Origin: Rhynchosporium graminicola
Lineage: Eukaryota > Ascomycota > Leotiomycetes > Helotiales > Ploettnerulaceae
Assembly: GCA_900074885.1 (NCBI GenBank)
Contig: FJUW01000016.1
Coordinates: 847,219-911,218, forward strand
DNA length: 64,000 nucleotides
Reading direction: 5' to 3'
In this document: in pieces, positions 23,488 to 36,235 of the stretch
How positions within the stretch are numbered: the stretch's first letter is position 1
Layout of the letters: each line of letters starts with the position of its first letter
The notes under the pieces: model-generated
Database searches by the model: none
Told to the model about the DNA's origin: nothing
What the model saw: only the letters and a program-made list of their open reading frames with translations
Program-made: the position numbers and the translations under genes

Positions 23488-24589
23488 TTGTTGCAACAGA
23501 AGGTTCCGAGTTAGAGAGATGGGCTGCTAGTCAACATCGTCATTTGAAGCTGGGGAAAGTGCTTTATCTAATCGCCTATCTCCGTGTGCCTATAATTCGC
23601 TCCAATCATTAGAAAGACATTTGAACGCGACTTTCGGGGCGGCTCAGAGTTTATGTCTAGTGGAACCTAAATCAAAGTCCTGCAATGGCTTCGGGACTTC
23701 CGAATAATTGATTAAGATGAAACTCCATACCATCTTATCACATTGCCAAGTTAATAGGGAAGATTCTTAGAATGATCTCGTGACTTCACAATAATACGTA
23801 ACTTATTAGTGAAGTTCTTTCAAATCTTTGTAAAATCAGGTAAAAATCGAGCTCCCACTTCACGGGAATTGAAATAGTACATTATTGCTTTACTCTTATG
23901 ATGACCATTTTACTGATTTTTGGATAATTCCGTCCGAATGAAGCTAGCTTTTCTCTTGATTTTTAAAATTTTTAAACAACATCCGCTGCTTTAATGAGTG
24001 TATGGCAGAATCATTACTCAAGCAACAACAAGGTAGATTCATGAGACAGCTTCCGCACAGAATTCAAGCCATGATCTGGAGTTGAAGCTTGGCTTATTTT
24101 TTATTGGTCAAGCGAATTATAAACTCCTGTAATATTCTTGTGACTTTGAAAGTATTAGTATAGGCAATTTCACCATTGACCTGCGACCACTTTAGTTGTA
24201 CCTACTTAGTCGCCCAGAGAAGCTCTCGCTTCGACGGCCAAAACTTGCATCCGCCTTGAGTTACTGAAGTACAGTCCTCAGATGATTGTGCGTCTTTACG
24301 TTGACACTCAAGGAAACGTGATCCTAAAGCTCCATTGGGTTTGGGTCTTTATCGAGCTCACTTCATGGGTGATGAAATAACCCAGTGTCAAATTGCAAAC
24401 ATACCACTATTCACCCAAACATAATTCCCGGACACGATGTAGATCAGGATCGTTTATGAGCTATCATCTACCACCAAATCTATGAACCGGGGTTCGACGG
24501 CAAGACCGAGGAAATCCTCAAAATCCTTCTACAAATCATGTAAAGCTCATTCCCCGGCTAGCACTCACGACCTAGGCAAATCGAGTATG

Positions 24590-25110
24590 AGTATCATCAA
24601 CAAGACGAGTGCCGAAGAGAGAAGCCTGACCAGCAGGCGAAGCTGTGGTATTACCGCTGAGTGTAGTTGACGTGACATGAACCGAAGAGGTGAGAGTAGG
24701 ACCAACAGGCAAACATGTGATGTTGATGGATAAAGTTGACGTCGCAGGAAAGATGAAAGCCATGGTAGTTGATGTGATGATTCTGGAGGAAGTCAAGAAA
24801 GACCTGCAGTGTACACAAATGTGGGTGACATGACATATGCCAAAGAGGTGACAGCAGCAGCAGGTACGATCAATGCTCCGAAAATCCTGATGATGCGATG
24901 GCAGTTGAAGTCAGCATATTGGTGAAGTTATCTCCGTTGTCAACAAGACCGAGCTCGTCAGTGTCACACCTTTTCTAGGTTGTTACGTCTACAGTGGTGT
25001 AAGTGACTAAATCTGTTGTCGTAATGACGAACTCACCTTTGGACTTGTCCTTGTAGACCCAGGCTTGACCCTTCTGATTCCTCTTCATCCTTTCATTCGG
25101 CGGGCCTGCT
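24590..25110 (-). pseudogene. Possible Ser/Thr-rich surface-protein relic
   Basis: Minus-strand reading yields runs of Thr/Ser-rich, beta-prone sequence in more than one frame: TTTDLVTYTTVDVTT, GVTLTSSVLLTTEITSP, FPATSTLSINITCLP, SSVHVTSTTLSGNTT. The pieces are separated by frame changes and stops. This looks like a decayed mucin- or cell-wall-like protein, or one with unrecognised introns. No signal peptide or GPI signal was found. Confidence 0.28.
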
Positions 25111-26632
25111 TGATCATTCTGTTAATGAGGCACCGATCCATCATGCTGCCTCGTGGCGGACCACGGGAATCTAGGTTTGCTTGATGATCTCGTTGTTGGG
25201 CGGGCGGCGGACTGCGACCTTGGAGGGCGTCTTCTCTTCTGTCTATTTTGACGTTGCGCAATGCCGTGTTGCTCTATTGTGAGGTTTCAGATCCATTAAA
25301 ATGATGGGAGGCCGATCTCAGTTGTTGATCCCGGGAGTAAACTGTTAAGATTGGCTGGGAATTTAGCTCGGTTAGTTGCTGAGGTCATATGCAGGTTTCT
25401 TACACGAAATTTTCGTGGCCTGCACGATTCTTGATACAAAGACAATTACAGGAAAAAGATTGATATACACGCGATTTGCTTTAACAAGAGTTACGAGACG
25501 GTCGAGAGCGTTCCGTGATAGTTATTTGATGGAGAAGGTGAAGAAAAGAAAGGAGAGCAATAATCGATAGGAACTTTTGTGGGGTTAGAGGCGAGGTCCA
25601 TCGTCGTCGTTCCTTCCAGATCTGATAACAAAGAGAAAGCTGTAGGTCAGATACATTTCATGTCCTGAATTTTTGTGGTGTCTTGTACATACCCCAAGGT
25701 GTATCAACATACACATCACATCGTCAACCTAGACATCAACTTCAATGACTATGGCAGTACCAAAAGTAATAGAGCTCTGCCGAAACGGACACTCCAGTAT
25801 AGCATCCCATACGATTGTTTTTCTCCGTAACAACTTCCACACTTCAGCACATGTGAAAATACTGATCTTTTACCAATCGTACCATTCTCGTCCTTGTTTA
25901 CCTCTCAAGCTACCATCAGTGACGACAAGTGATCTCGATGTCACAATACTCTGCCGAGAATCTACTCGTCTAACATGAGGACAGAGCTTAGTTCTACTCG
26001 CAGCTTCCTGAGAATATGATTACGGAATCGTGCAGCTCACTCCCAGGTGTGAAACACAGTGTGAAGCATCTCATGTAGATCCGCTGACGGATTTCAGTAT
26101 GTGAATACCTGTCCACGCCTTCCTCAACAACACTTTTTCCTGCCGAAGCACCAACGCATCGAAGACAGGATACCGTTTGAGCATAGTTCACCTTTGCCTT
26201 GCCTTATAGATATCCTGATTCTCGGCCTCTTGTAGTCCTGCCATGCACACACACCAGCATTCCAAGTCAGATACCTACAGTCTGATCGTCCTTGAAAGCC
26301 CGAAACGAGATATCCTGCTCGGCATATCTCCGAGAAACACTTCGTTATTTAGTAAAGTTGCAGTCTAATTACAGCAGGTCTGATCTAACTCCAAGAAGAC
26401 ATGCTGACTCTAAAACAGGTCCCTCGTTTGGACTCCCTCAAGATCCGCTGACCTTCGATCATGCCGGCACCCAAAATAACCTGGAATAATTGCTTCATCC
26501 AAGCAACTCGACGCTTACGAATCCGCTTGACCGTCACTCGCTATGTGGCGCTCGAGTAGAGGGCATTGTCTACCAACAAGTATACGAGTCAGAATTCAAC
26601 ACGGCGCAAGCAAAGGCCTCAACGCAACTCAG

Positions 26633-26806
26633 ATGAAGCTCATACTTTTATTCGCACTTGCAACACAGGCTGTATGTTATCGATTCTCTTCAGAGCATAA
26701 GAGAATGGAAGCACAAGTCAGTCGATATTCAGACGCCGTCGGGGATGCGTACGCTACCATGGGAAAAGAAGTTCGTCTGATGCTTCATCGACTGTCGCAG
26801 CGCTAG
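26633..26806 (+). CDS. Possible small secreted peptide (57 aa)
   Basis: A 57-codon frame beginning MKLILLFALATQAVCYRF, which has a positively charged start, a hydrophobic core and a plausible cleavage site, like a signal peptide. The remaining 38 or so residues are charged and lack cysteine pairs. There is no flanking evidence for a transcript; chance is quite possible. Confidence 0.18.
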   Translation: MKLILLFALATQAVCYRFSSEHKRMEAQVSRYSDAVGDAYATMGKEVRLMLHRLSQR

Positions 26807-27590
26807 ATTGATCATAGGTTGAAGGTCTTTCATGATCTCTGGCTGGCATCCTAGCCACGTCTGTGTTCGCAACAGGACTTTCGCAACTCACTGTGATATC
26901 AAATTTCCGATCTAGTTCTGCAGCCCAGATTTTGCAGATCTCGTGAGGAGCAAACATTCGTAGCTCGTCCGCTGAGTCATTCCCATCCTTGCTGAGATGG
27001 AACTCATGGGAACGATCCTTCCACCTGTTGCCAAATTGAGAAATGTCAGGGCCAATCTAGTCAGTATTTCGCTACTTCCTGATGTTAAGAGTTGTTTTCA
27101 TTGATTTATATATTCATCCATCCATGCATTCATTCATGCGTAAAGTATCAAAATGTAGATCCCGTGTAGGTAGTTCAGTTCTCTCGGTGCACTGGCCCCC
27201 CGGCTATCGCAGAGTGCGCGGTAACCGCCTGTTGCGCTAGACAAATCAATTGACCAATGGTAGTCATCCTTGCCATCTGACTGAACCCTGCTCCTCCTTG
27301 CATACTCAAGTCTAGACTCTAGATCCCTATATAGGTAGGTAGGCAGTAAACGTCACTTTAAATATTTTTCTCGTTCACTTCGCTCCTCGTCAAGCATTCT
27401 CCTCTTAATGTATGCATTTTTATTGAAAATGTAGAAATGCTCGCTATAGCAATATTTGGTGTTTCTCAGATCAGGAGCAAACCAACAAGTGTCAAAATGG
27501 AAAAGTATTCTCCAAAACTGATCCGCATCAGAATGAGGAGAAGACCTCCTACCACTCGAAATTGAGTATCTTTGCGCTCTCGATAGGGGT

Positions 27591-29052
27591 TCAGGAAGTC
27601 ATGGTGAAATAGATCACCATGCTTGAACGACTCCAGTCGGCCCACTTCAGATCGTTTACGAAGACCTTCGCCCTACCTACCCGCCACTGCCAGTACGCGG
27701 TCACCTCCCAAGATTCATCAAAAGGCTCCTCTGCCTTGATCCAAGTTGGCCATCGGTTGACAACTTCAAGCACAGTCCACTTGTCACTTTCGAACCATTC
27801 GCTGTGCTGCCTACCACAAGCAGTACATTTGTACGCTCTTCGAAAGTTTTGGAGCTCGACGTGAAGAAAGGCCTCCATGATGTCGTAATGGTCGAAACAG
27901 TTCCTGTCGACATCTCCAACTTCGACCAGGGCGATGCCGCATTTTTCCAACTCGGTTTCCCGCTTCACTGGATCTCGATTGCTCTTGCCAACTTTCAGAT
28001 GATACGATGCGTGCTCTGGTGATTCGAAAACATAGATGGAACCCAGCCTGGCATCTGGTTTCTCTTTCTTCTTCTTTTTGGAAGCTGTCACCGGGCAATC
28101 TAGAATCTCGAAATTGATTGACCGCCGCTCCTTTGAAGGTCTATAGACACCTTTCGATCTCAGAAGCCGGAATTTTGGCCGCGCTTCTATTGGGCTGGCT
28201 CTAGACTCTTCCTCAGAATACTCGTCTGACTCGTTTTCGGATTCAGATCTTTGTCGAGTTTCTCGAGGGGGGATCTGGAAGACCTTGGGACTGTAACTGG
28301 ACTCGGAATTAGTACGGATTTCGGTGGTAACAATGGGGCTCCCTCTTGAGCTCTTTGTACTAAAGCTTTGACATGGGTCTGGAAGTCCGGCAATACTCGG
28401 TGATTCTCTGTCATCTTCTACAGACTCCTCATCACTGGAAATTGTGTTTGTCCCGTCGATTTCTGGTTACTGAACCGGCAGTCTCCCTTGAGAGGAAGCA
28501 GCAGAGTACCTGTTGGAGCTGATTGTCGAAATTTGATCAACGAAGACCCGTCCACCAGTAACAGTGTCTGATTTTTACACCGCGGCCTGTTCCATGGCCG
28601 ATCTACGATGAGTCCTTGGTTTTGGCGTTGGTGAAGACGCACCTACGATGCCGCGAGACTTAGTTGGGCCATAGTCGCTCTTCGGACCACTGATCCCTTT
28701 GAGCGAACCAGCCAACTTGCTACTAAAAGATATGTTAGAATTCGTTCTCGAAGAGCTTTTCCCTGGAAGTCGACAGCGACATTGAAGTAATTCATTTCTC
28801 AACAACTTCTCCGTTGTATCGGTGCACAAGGCTTACTGACCTGAAGGGAAGTTGCCTAGTCACGCCATACTTCGATGCTGGCTCATCTGGGGACGAGATT
28901 GGGGAGAGGTCAAAGTCTCTGATTTGAGGAGTATCGTTGAAAGCTTTACCGAATATCCTTGAGCTGATACTCGAGGATGACGAGGACGGTGACTTCCTGT
29001 CAAGCTTTGGACGAATTGGTGTCACGGGTACTGTTTTAGCTCGAAATGCCAC
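27591..29052 (-). CDS. T5orf172/MUG113-type (GIY-YIG-like) domain protein
   Basis: Exons 29052-28841, 28722-28643, 28602-28510 and 28462-27591 encode about 418 residues. The C-terminal third is a T5orf172 domain, a GIY-YIG-related fold also seen in fission yeast Mug113: GSIYVFESPEHASYHLKVGK, then RETELEKCGI, HVELQNFRRAYKCTACGRQH and WFESDKWTVLEVV. The CTACGRQH segment suggests a zinc site. The N-terminal part is Ser/Pro-rich and probably disordered, with an SRGIVDRPWNRPRCKN element like the short Cys motif of fungal relatives. Whether it cuts DNA is unknown; in fungi the family is often expanded. The introns at 28603-28642 (40 bp) and 28463-28509 are the least certain. Confidence 0.72.
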
Positions 29053-31279
29053 ACTCGACGTCTATATTCAGATTCAGTCACTATGGACTAAAACCCCCCG
29101 GATGTGGAAAGACTTCGATCAAAAATGATTGACAGCCGTTTCAAGTCGCACGAAGAGACGCATCTTATAAGATATGCTCCCAGATCAACTCTCCAAGTCA
29201 TTCGCAATTTATGCTGCCCTCGTAACATCCTTGATGGAAGAAGCCAATGGTGGACCGCTTTCCCGCTGGAGATGTTGGTCCCCAGCAGAAATCAACAGAC
29301 AGAGTTGTCGGTGACTCGTTTCATGCCCAGGCTTCTGGTCACTCAGCCTCGCCATGAATAATTCCTCCTGCATGTGATGTGTAGCATCGAGACAGAGACC
29401 CAGCCTGAGGACTAGTTTATAGCCGTCAATTGCTTCGAAGTCAATACACCATTTCATTTTATAATGCTGTTAATCGGCTATCAGCCGCCTGATGGCTTGG
29501 AACGAGGCCAGCCCAGGGATTTCCGGAGCTTGAACAACAACGGAGTTACGGACATAGCGTATGTTGGAATTAATTTTTTTGTTTTGGTTTTTGTCCTTGG
29601 TATGAAATATCGCCGAGCATACAGAGCGAGTGCTCTAAAGTGTTACAGGAATGTAGGCCAGGCGCCCAGTAGGCTCAGACTTCTCTCACGCCAAACCAAC
29701 GATCGAGATCTCAAGCGTGGATCAGTCGACCTCTATCGTAACAACATGTTCATTGCTCTGTTGCTACTGTTTTCTATTTTAAGATGGTCGCGTCGCTGTG
29801 GCCACAATCTCACAATTGAGAATTACTTTGTGCTCTATAAGACTCGGAGGAGGCGAGGACTAGAATACTTGCTCGAGTCCTACTCGACACTCAAGTGAGC
29901 ATTTGAAGAGTTGAGATCTATCAGTAGTACTTTGTACGCCGAAGAATTGCAGACGTGAATGTCATTGTGTCACTTATTCAGCTGGTATCTAGCTCGAGGA
30001 GGCAATGAAACGTCTCTATTGTCATTCCTGCTGAGTCAATTCCGATGATTCGTCACTTTCTTTCGAGATCAAATATCTTTTGGTTAGCATTCGCCCGACG
30101 TCCCAAGCCTTTCACGCCACCTATCGTCCGAGAGATGCTCTGGAAGGTCCTTCTGGAAGGATGTGAAACATTTCCGAGCAGTGTTTGGAACCTTAAATCG
30201 ATGAAATTAGAGTAGACGCGAATGCCTTGCTTTTCATGCGAAAGGGGCAAATTGACCCACACTCTCATATACTTTCTTGAGATTATGCTGACAGCCTGGA
30301 TTTACCTGCAAATTGCACCTAATTTACAGCTGATTCAAAGTTCGTCATAGGATTTCCAGAAGTGCTTTCGTTCGAAGTTGAGAGATGCATTCATGGATAC
30401 TCCCACGAAGGATAGTCTGGGGGAGCAGGAACGGCGGCCGACGCACTCGCACGTTAGTGGAATCCTGGTGGCAGGGATGAGGGCTGTCAGAAGCGAGCGA
30501 GTCTTGTCAACGATCCCTCCTGTCTTACCTTCTCGGTTCGCAGCAAAAACATACCCTACCGAGCCTACCGAGCGAGCCAACTTTACAAGCACTAAACATT
30601 ATCTTGATAGATCCACACGCGATTAGGTATTTTCCAGCTCGGAGGCCCGAGCCGGCCATTCGTCTTACCTGCCCAATTGCAGTTCCCGACCATTGGCAAT
30701 CCACCAGTCACCTTTCGCAGCTGTCTTCCTGGGGTTTGAGGTCGATGGTTATTTGCCGTACCATGCCCTGCCCTGTCCCGAAGCGAAGACCCCAGCGACC
30801 AGCTTCAGAATCTGAGACAACCTCCATTCTCGTCAAAGTTACGAAGTCGCTCCACCGACAAACTAGCTCCAAGTCAAAGTTGGCAATGGCAAAGTGAGGG
30901 GTAGTGGATGCATGACCGTTCGTTCCATCTATGCCATGTCCAATTTCTTGAAGGTCTGCTTGCAGGGCCCCCCTCCAATACACGCCGCCACTTCAGGCAA
31001 TCCCCTGTTCTCGTTGTCAATTTTTCGAGAAGGATGTATGATGCCCTTCACCGCCGTGGCGAGATTTGTCCACGGAAGTAGAAGTTTGTTAGGCCATCTT
31101 CTGCGACCACTGTAATTACATGATTAAAGCACAGGCTTGTACATCTGTTATATATTTACTTCCAAGGCGCCTTCGATACAGTACATTACTACGATTCTTT
31201 TCACTTCAACACAGATACAATTTGATTGAGTCAGCATCCCAGTCTTCCTTCAACATCACTCATTCAGTACTCGTTGATC
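29053..31279. other. Intergenic, divergent
   Basis: About 2.2 kb between the T5orf172 gene (minus) and the dioxygenase gene (plus). Small ORFs (for example 29464-29898, 30335-30592 and 30604-30897) have no recognisable similarity. The dioxygenase promoter should lie in the last few hundred bases. Confidence 0.45.
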
Positions 31280-32457
31280 ATGGCTCCAAGCCGCACGGAT
31301 CCCCAAGACGATTATGACGTTCCTGAGCCGAGGACTGTCTATGATATCAATATTCCCTACAAGTCACAGACCGAGGAATATGAACGCCGAATTCAAGAAA
31401 GAACCGAGTTTCCTTCGTATCTTCCGCACTGGGAACAGGGACAATGGTTCGAGGATTTCCCGGCGTTCGACTACGAAGACCCAGCTCTTCGAGCAGATCC
31501 GAAAAAGCCCCATCTCTTCACAGCTGGAGTGACCGCACAGCCTGTGACTCCCCGTATGGGAACGATACTATCTGGCGTCAAGCTAGAAACTCTTTCTACG
31601 GAGGCCAAGGATGAACTCGCACTGCTTATTTGCGAGAGAAAGTTTGTAGTTATGAGAGAACAACTCGATTTTCTCTATTCCGGACCACAGTTTCAAAAGG
31701 ACTTCATGTCGCACTTTGGCAAGCTCAGTCGACAGCCCGTCAGCGGATCAATCAAAGACCACCCTGAGTTCCACATCATCCACCGTGACGGAAATGAGGC
31801 AGACATCGCCAAGTTCTTTAAGCATAAAATGTCGACCACGATTTGGCATCACGATGTTAGCTACGAGAGGCAACCCCCTGGATATGTCATGCTTGGTATA
31901 CTGGCCTGCCCCGACATTGGAGGCGATACAGTCATTGCGGACATGACGGTGGCATACAAACGCCTATCGCCACTTTTCCAAGGAATGATCAACCAGCTTG
32001 AAGCAGTTCACACTTCCAGACACCTGATCGCACATGCCAAAGCGAGCAAGCTACTAGTACGCTCCAACGCTGTTGATTCTACGCATCCTGTTGTTCGAGT
32101 CCACCCAGTGACGGGAGAAAAAGCTATCTTCTACAACATGGAGTTCCCGGACGAGGTCATTGGCTTGAAAGAGCAGGAAGCCGAGGTTATCACGAAGTTT
32201 TTGATGGACTTTGTGAAGAACGGCCACGATTTTCAGGCCAGGGTCCATTGGGAGAAGCACTCGGTGGTCATGTTTGACAATAGAACAACGCTTCGTGAGT
32301 CTTTAAGGCTAGAAATTTTACGTTCTTTACTGACAGGTTCTCAGATACTGGCACTGTAGACTACGATACGACTGTTCAAGCAAGACATCTATTCCGTCTG
32401 GCAGCCATGACAGAAGTGCCCATCTCAGTTGCAGAGAGTGACAGAATTCGAGGGTGA
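31280..32457 (+). CDS. TauD/JLP1-like Fe(II)/2-oxoglutarate dioxygenase
   Basis: Exons 31280-32294 and 32345-32457 encode 375 residues. The TauD family couples 2-oxoglutarate oxidation to hydroxylation of sulfonates such as taurine, or of other small acids; yeast Jlp1 acts on sulfonates. The Fe(II) triad is visible: H190-x-D192 in IWHHDVSYE, and the distal His in TLHTGTVDYD (residue 339), whose codon is split by the single 50-bp intron. A conserved Arg for 2-oxoglutarate is in QARHLFRLA. The start at 31280 was preferred to the upstream ATG at 31226 because MAPSRTDPQDD fits the family N-terminus. The exact substrate cannot be told. Confidence 0.87.
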
Positions 32458-33562
32458 AGGAAAGCATGCATGGCATTATATACACATTTGCATTTACACT
32501 GGCGTTTTCCTAGCGTTTTGGGCGTCTGTAGCGATGCTCTACCATTTCTCTTTCTCGTCATTGACTGACACAATCCTTATCTTCTATATATACAACTGGC
32601 TATGATCAATCAGACAAATAATTCACCCTCTGCCTTGGTTCGAAGTGATCTCATACGCAGAATAATAGGACCCTGCCTACATGTCCGATCAAATGCGAGA
32701 AGGCTACCGGAACATTCCCATTTGTTTTCACGCTCAATGACGAATGTATGGAAGTGATTGGTCCGCAAAATCAAAAGGAAGAAAACGCAAGAACGTCTGA
32801 ATGTAGACCTGCCTTACCTAACTAAGTGAGCGCAACAGAAGGTAACCCGACTATTACCTGCGGGCCACAGAGTAGCAAGAGCATGATACGGGGCCGTTGC
32901 GGACCGAGCCAGAATGGCAGTTGGATCTACGCTACTAAGGAAGGTAGTGCGAGGAAACTACTTCCATTCCAGTACATCGTTAGTTTCGAGCCTTTCGCTT
33001 CAAAACACAACGTACAATCAAAGATTTAGTAATATACATGCATCAGTACGAAGTTAGCATTCTCGGCCTTGTTAGTACAAAGATTATACGGAAAGCGATA
33101 TATCACAAACTCGGCAGCGCCAGTCGAGCTAAGCCACCTACGAAGCGAACCTGCAGCACGAGTCTCTAAAGTCGTTTGCCACATACAGTAGCGTCGGTCG
33201 GGAAGACTTCAATTGGATAGGTCAATGCAGGTGTAGTAGAAAAAGGCTAGCACGATTGGCAAAGGCAGCTTTCTCTTATGCGAATACTAACGAAACGTAC
33301 AGGCGAGGGATTGTGCCTCAAGCTAACAGCCTAGAATTAGAGGACTTCTGTGCAGAGTTCTGACAGATCGTATGAAACTCATCTTTACATTCGTACTACG
33401 AGTAGATGAAATGACAGCTCGCTAGCTCGCCTGTCGCTCCATCTGCTTAATTCATGCATGTATGTGCTTTGGCAGCAAAGCAACACTTCCCCGCATCCAT
33501 GCATCTAATAGAGCGATCGAGATTCCATAAGCAGAAGATCAGTGACCAACAGAAATATACAC
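32458..33562. other. Intergenic, convergent
   Basis: About 1.1 kb between the ends of the dioxygenase and aldo-keto reductase genes. Only short, unrecognisable ORFs (for example 32826-33029). No pattern seen. Confidence 0.5.
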
Positions 33563-34754
33563 CTAGCTCCTCTCCTCGGGCCACTTCTTACATGTTAGCG
33601 CTACATTCTCCGAAGACAAGGAATCCACGCTTCTTTCTCCCGAATCCGAGATAGCCCAAGTGTTAGAGGCAAGATTGTACGAAGAAGAGAAATCACCTAC
33701 CAGGTCATAACCAAACACGTCCTTCAGGTTCACAAACCTCGTATGCCTGCCCTCAGCCACCTTGTTAACAACGGCCATGTCTTCCTCGCTAAGCTCGATG
33801 AGTTGGAAATTACTCTTAATGCGCTTGGCATCAGAGCTCTTAGGTAAGACAGCATATCCCCTCTTCAAGCCCCATGCGATCAAGATCTGAGCTAGCGTTA
33901 CGCTTTTGGCATCCGCAAGTTCCATGAGCTCTTTATTCGTGGTGACTTTCTCGCCTGTGGAGTGGACTTGGTGTTGGGATCCGAGAGGCGAGTAGGCTAC
34001 GGGAAGGATGTCGTGAGAGGTACAATAGGCGATCAAGTCATTGCTGGGGAGGAAGGGGTGGATCTCCACTTGGTTGATCGTTGGTTTGATCTCGGCGTAT
34101 GAGAGAAGTTCTTCGAGTCCGGATATCTTCCAGTTGGAAACGCCTATGGCCCGGGCTTTGCCGGCTTTGTAGGCTTTCTCCATGGCTCTCCATATTGGTT
34201 TAGGGTTCTCGGTGAGCTCTCTTTTCAGAATGTACTGTTGATGATGTTAGCTCGAATTCTGAATCTTGAAGGCGAGTCGAGAAGATTTACCTTGCCATCA
34301 GCACCGAGTTTGACCTTCCTGTCCTCAGTCTTTTCAGCTGCAAATGGCCAATGGATCAGAAAAGCATCTACATAATCGGTCCCAAGCATCGCCAAGGAGT
34401 TATTCAAACTCCACTCCACATCTTCAGGCTCAACAAGATGCGGCCAGACTTTCGTCGTAATGAAGATATCTTGACGTTGAAATTCTGGGTTTTGCCCTAG
34501 CCATTCCCGTAATGCTGTGCCAACCTCATCTTCGTTCAAGTAGCTAAACTCATGTCAGATGATTCGCTTGCAGACGGAAAGTATGATGTCAAAACTTACT
34601 ACCAGGCGCAATCTAAGTGTCTGTAACCAGCATTCAGTGCGGCGAGGACAGCTGCGTGTGTTTCTCCAGATATCTCCTCTTTGGCGTATGTTCCGAACCC
34701 CAAAGCGGGCATCTCTACTCCATTATTCAACTTGAGGGTCGGTATTTGAGCCAT
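33563..34754 (-). CDS. Aldo-keto reductase
   Basis: An NADPH-dependent (alpha/beta)8 barrel reductase of aldehydes and sugars. Exons 34754-34600, 34543-34291, 34234-33701 and 33586-33563 encode 321 residues, the standard length. The catalytic tetrad is complete: D48 and Y53 in [16 protein letters not shown]83 in TTKVW and H116 in LIHWP. Also present are the AKR signatures [21 protein letters not shown] and [17 protein letters not shown]. The last exon codes only seven residues and the stop (KWPEERS); splicing it in gives the typical end GYD-WPEE. Intron 1 uses GTAAGT, not the overlapping GTAGTA, because only that gives AWYYLNEDE. Confidence 0.9.
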
Positions 34755-36235
34755 TGTGGTAATCTCAAACGGAAAAAGAGTAGTGTTTTCTCAATTCTTA
34801 TAATTGGTGACAGCAATAGATGTGTTCGCAACAGGCAGCAAATTCCATGAGAGATTGGACTCAGACACTCTCTGTCTGAATCAGTGAAAAATGACGTTCC
34901 AACTCGGAATATCAACGATGCAAGGATAAGCACGGTAAACAAAATGTACGCAAGCCAACCGTATGGAACCGGCAGGTAAACTGTCCTTCTATTGTACCAA
35001 CAGGGATGCTGGCATTACTTGGATTTGGCCGTCGGGATTGGACAGGAGAAGCAGGGCTAAGCTACTGGTAACGAACGAACCGCAAACCTTCGCCAGAGCT
35101 GCAACGAGCTTTATTTTAAACTTCAAAACGGTCGCTTGGCGAGAGCTTATTAAGATATCGGACCGGCCTGGCGGTTTCGTGTTAGTTGCAGAGTTTCAAC
35201 CGTTGCAACTTATGACGAAAGCTTGGTGTTGGTTTGGCATGCAATTCTGGGGAAATAGGGCAAATGAATGGTTTGAGACTTTTCCGGGGGGCTGTTTGAT
35301 CGGCGATTTGACCGGACGGTCGGAAAGTGGCGATGACGCTGAGGATGGAGAGGCTTTGATAGATACACATCTTCTCAGCTGATTAGTTTATAACATAATT
35401 TATCTCCTTGTAAACAACCGTGCGAACCGGTACGACTGCAAATTCGCATTTTCAAGGGATGATAGGGAAATCCGATATTGAGTCTTGATCTCGAGTGAGT
35501 GATGTCTAGAGAAATGAGATCTTGAGGAGGCTTTGTACTCGGCGCCAGTCAGCCTATTAAACACTCCTTCTGCTTTCCAATTCCAAAACAGTCAGCATAC
35601 AAGTACAAGAACAGACACGCATCAAGAAATTCTTTTTCCTATTATCTCTTGCAGCCTTGCTTAACCAACAACCAAACCTCCCCTCCAACACCCACAACTT
35701 TCGGTCTAAACAAACCCTTCTGCGAAATTTCAATGGCGGAAACTCATGAGTTTTCCATATGAAACACATCCCATGCCCGAAACACGAGCGCCGCTGACAG
35801 GATTTTCATATCATCCAAAGTATCATAGAGTTTTGAATAGATGAAGAGCTTGGGCCTCTATTTTAGTTTGTGTTTAGGGAGTAAATATAGAGCTTCCACC
35901 CACGTGTACTTTAATGTAAGGAAATAGGGCCGTGGGGAATTGCGAAGTCCCGGAATCATGAGGCTCGGATGATCTGAGAAAGTAACGACAAGCATAAGAG
36001 ACACTGCAAACGACCGAAGATGCCGAGAGGATTGGCAATGCGTCAAGCGTAAGTGCACTAGAAGAAGCCACATGGTCAAGCTCTCTATTGTGTCGATATG
36101 TCACAACACCTACGCCCAAAGCTAGCACTAGATTCTCGTCGATCCGATAATTCCTATCTCCAACGCCTGCCCTCAGAAATCCCATCAGTCGTAAAGTCCG
36201 TCGTACGTCGTTCTTGTTCTACGTCTTATGTCCCA
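34755..36235. other. Intergenic
   Basis: About 1.5 kb. A 139-codon plus-strand ORF at 34963-35382 starts 208 bp from the AKR start but has no recognisable motif and is probably chance. Nothing else seen. Confidence 0.45.

Larger units (their letters stand above)
23488..27590. other. Gene-poor region, 4.1 kb
   Basis: No intact gene of recognisable family. 23700-24200 is AT-rich. A Ser/Thr-rich relic on the minus strand (24590-25110) and a short possible secreted peptide (26633-26806) are listed separately. The rest shows no pattern I can support. Confidence 0.5.

Noticed and set aside
34963..35382. 139-codon plus-strand ORF upstream of the aldo-keto reductase
   Set aside because: No motif, no family resemblance and mixed composition; most likely chance.
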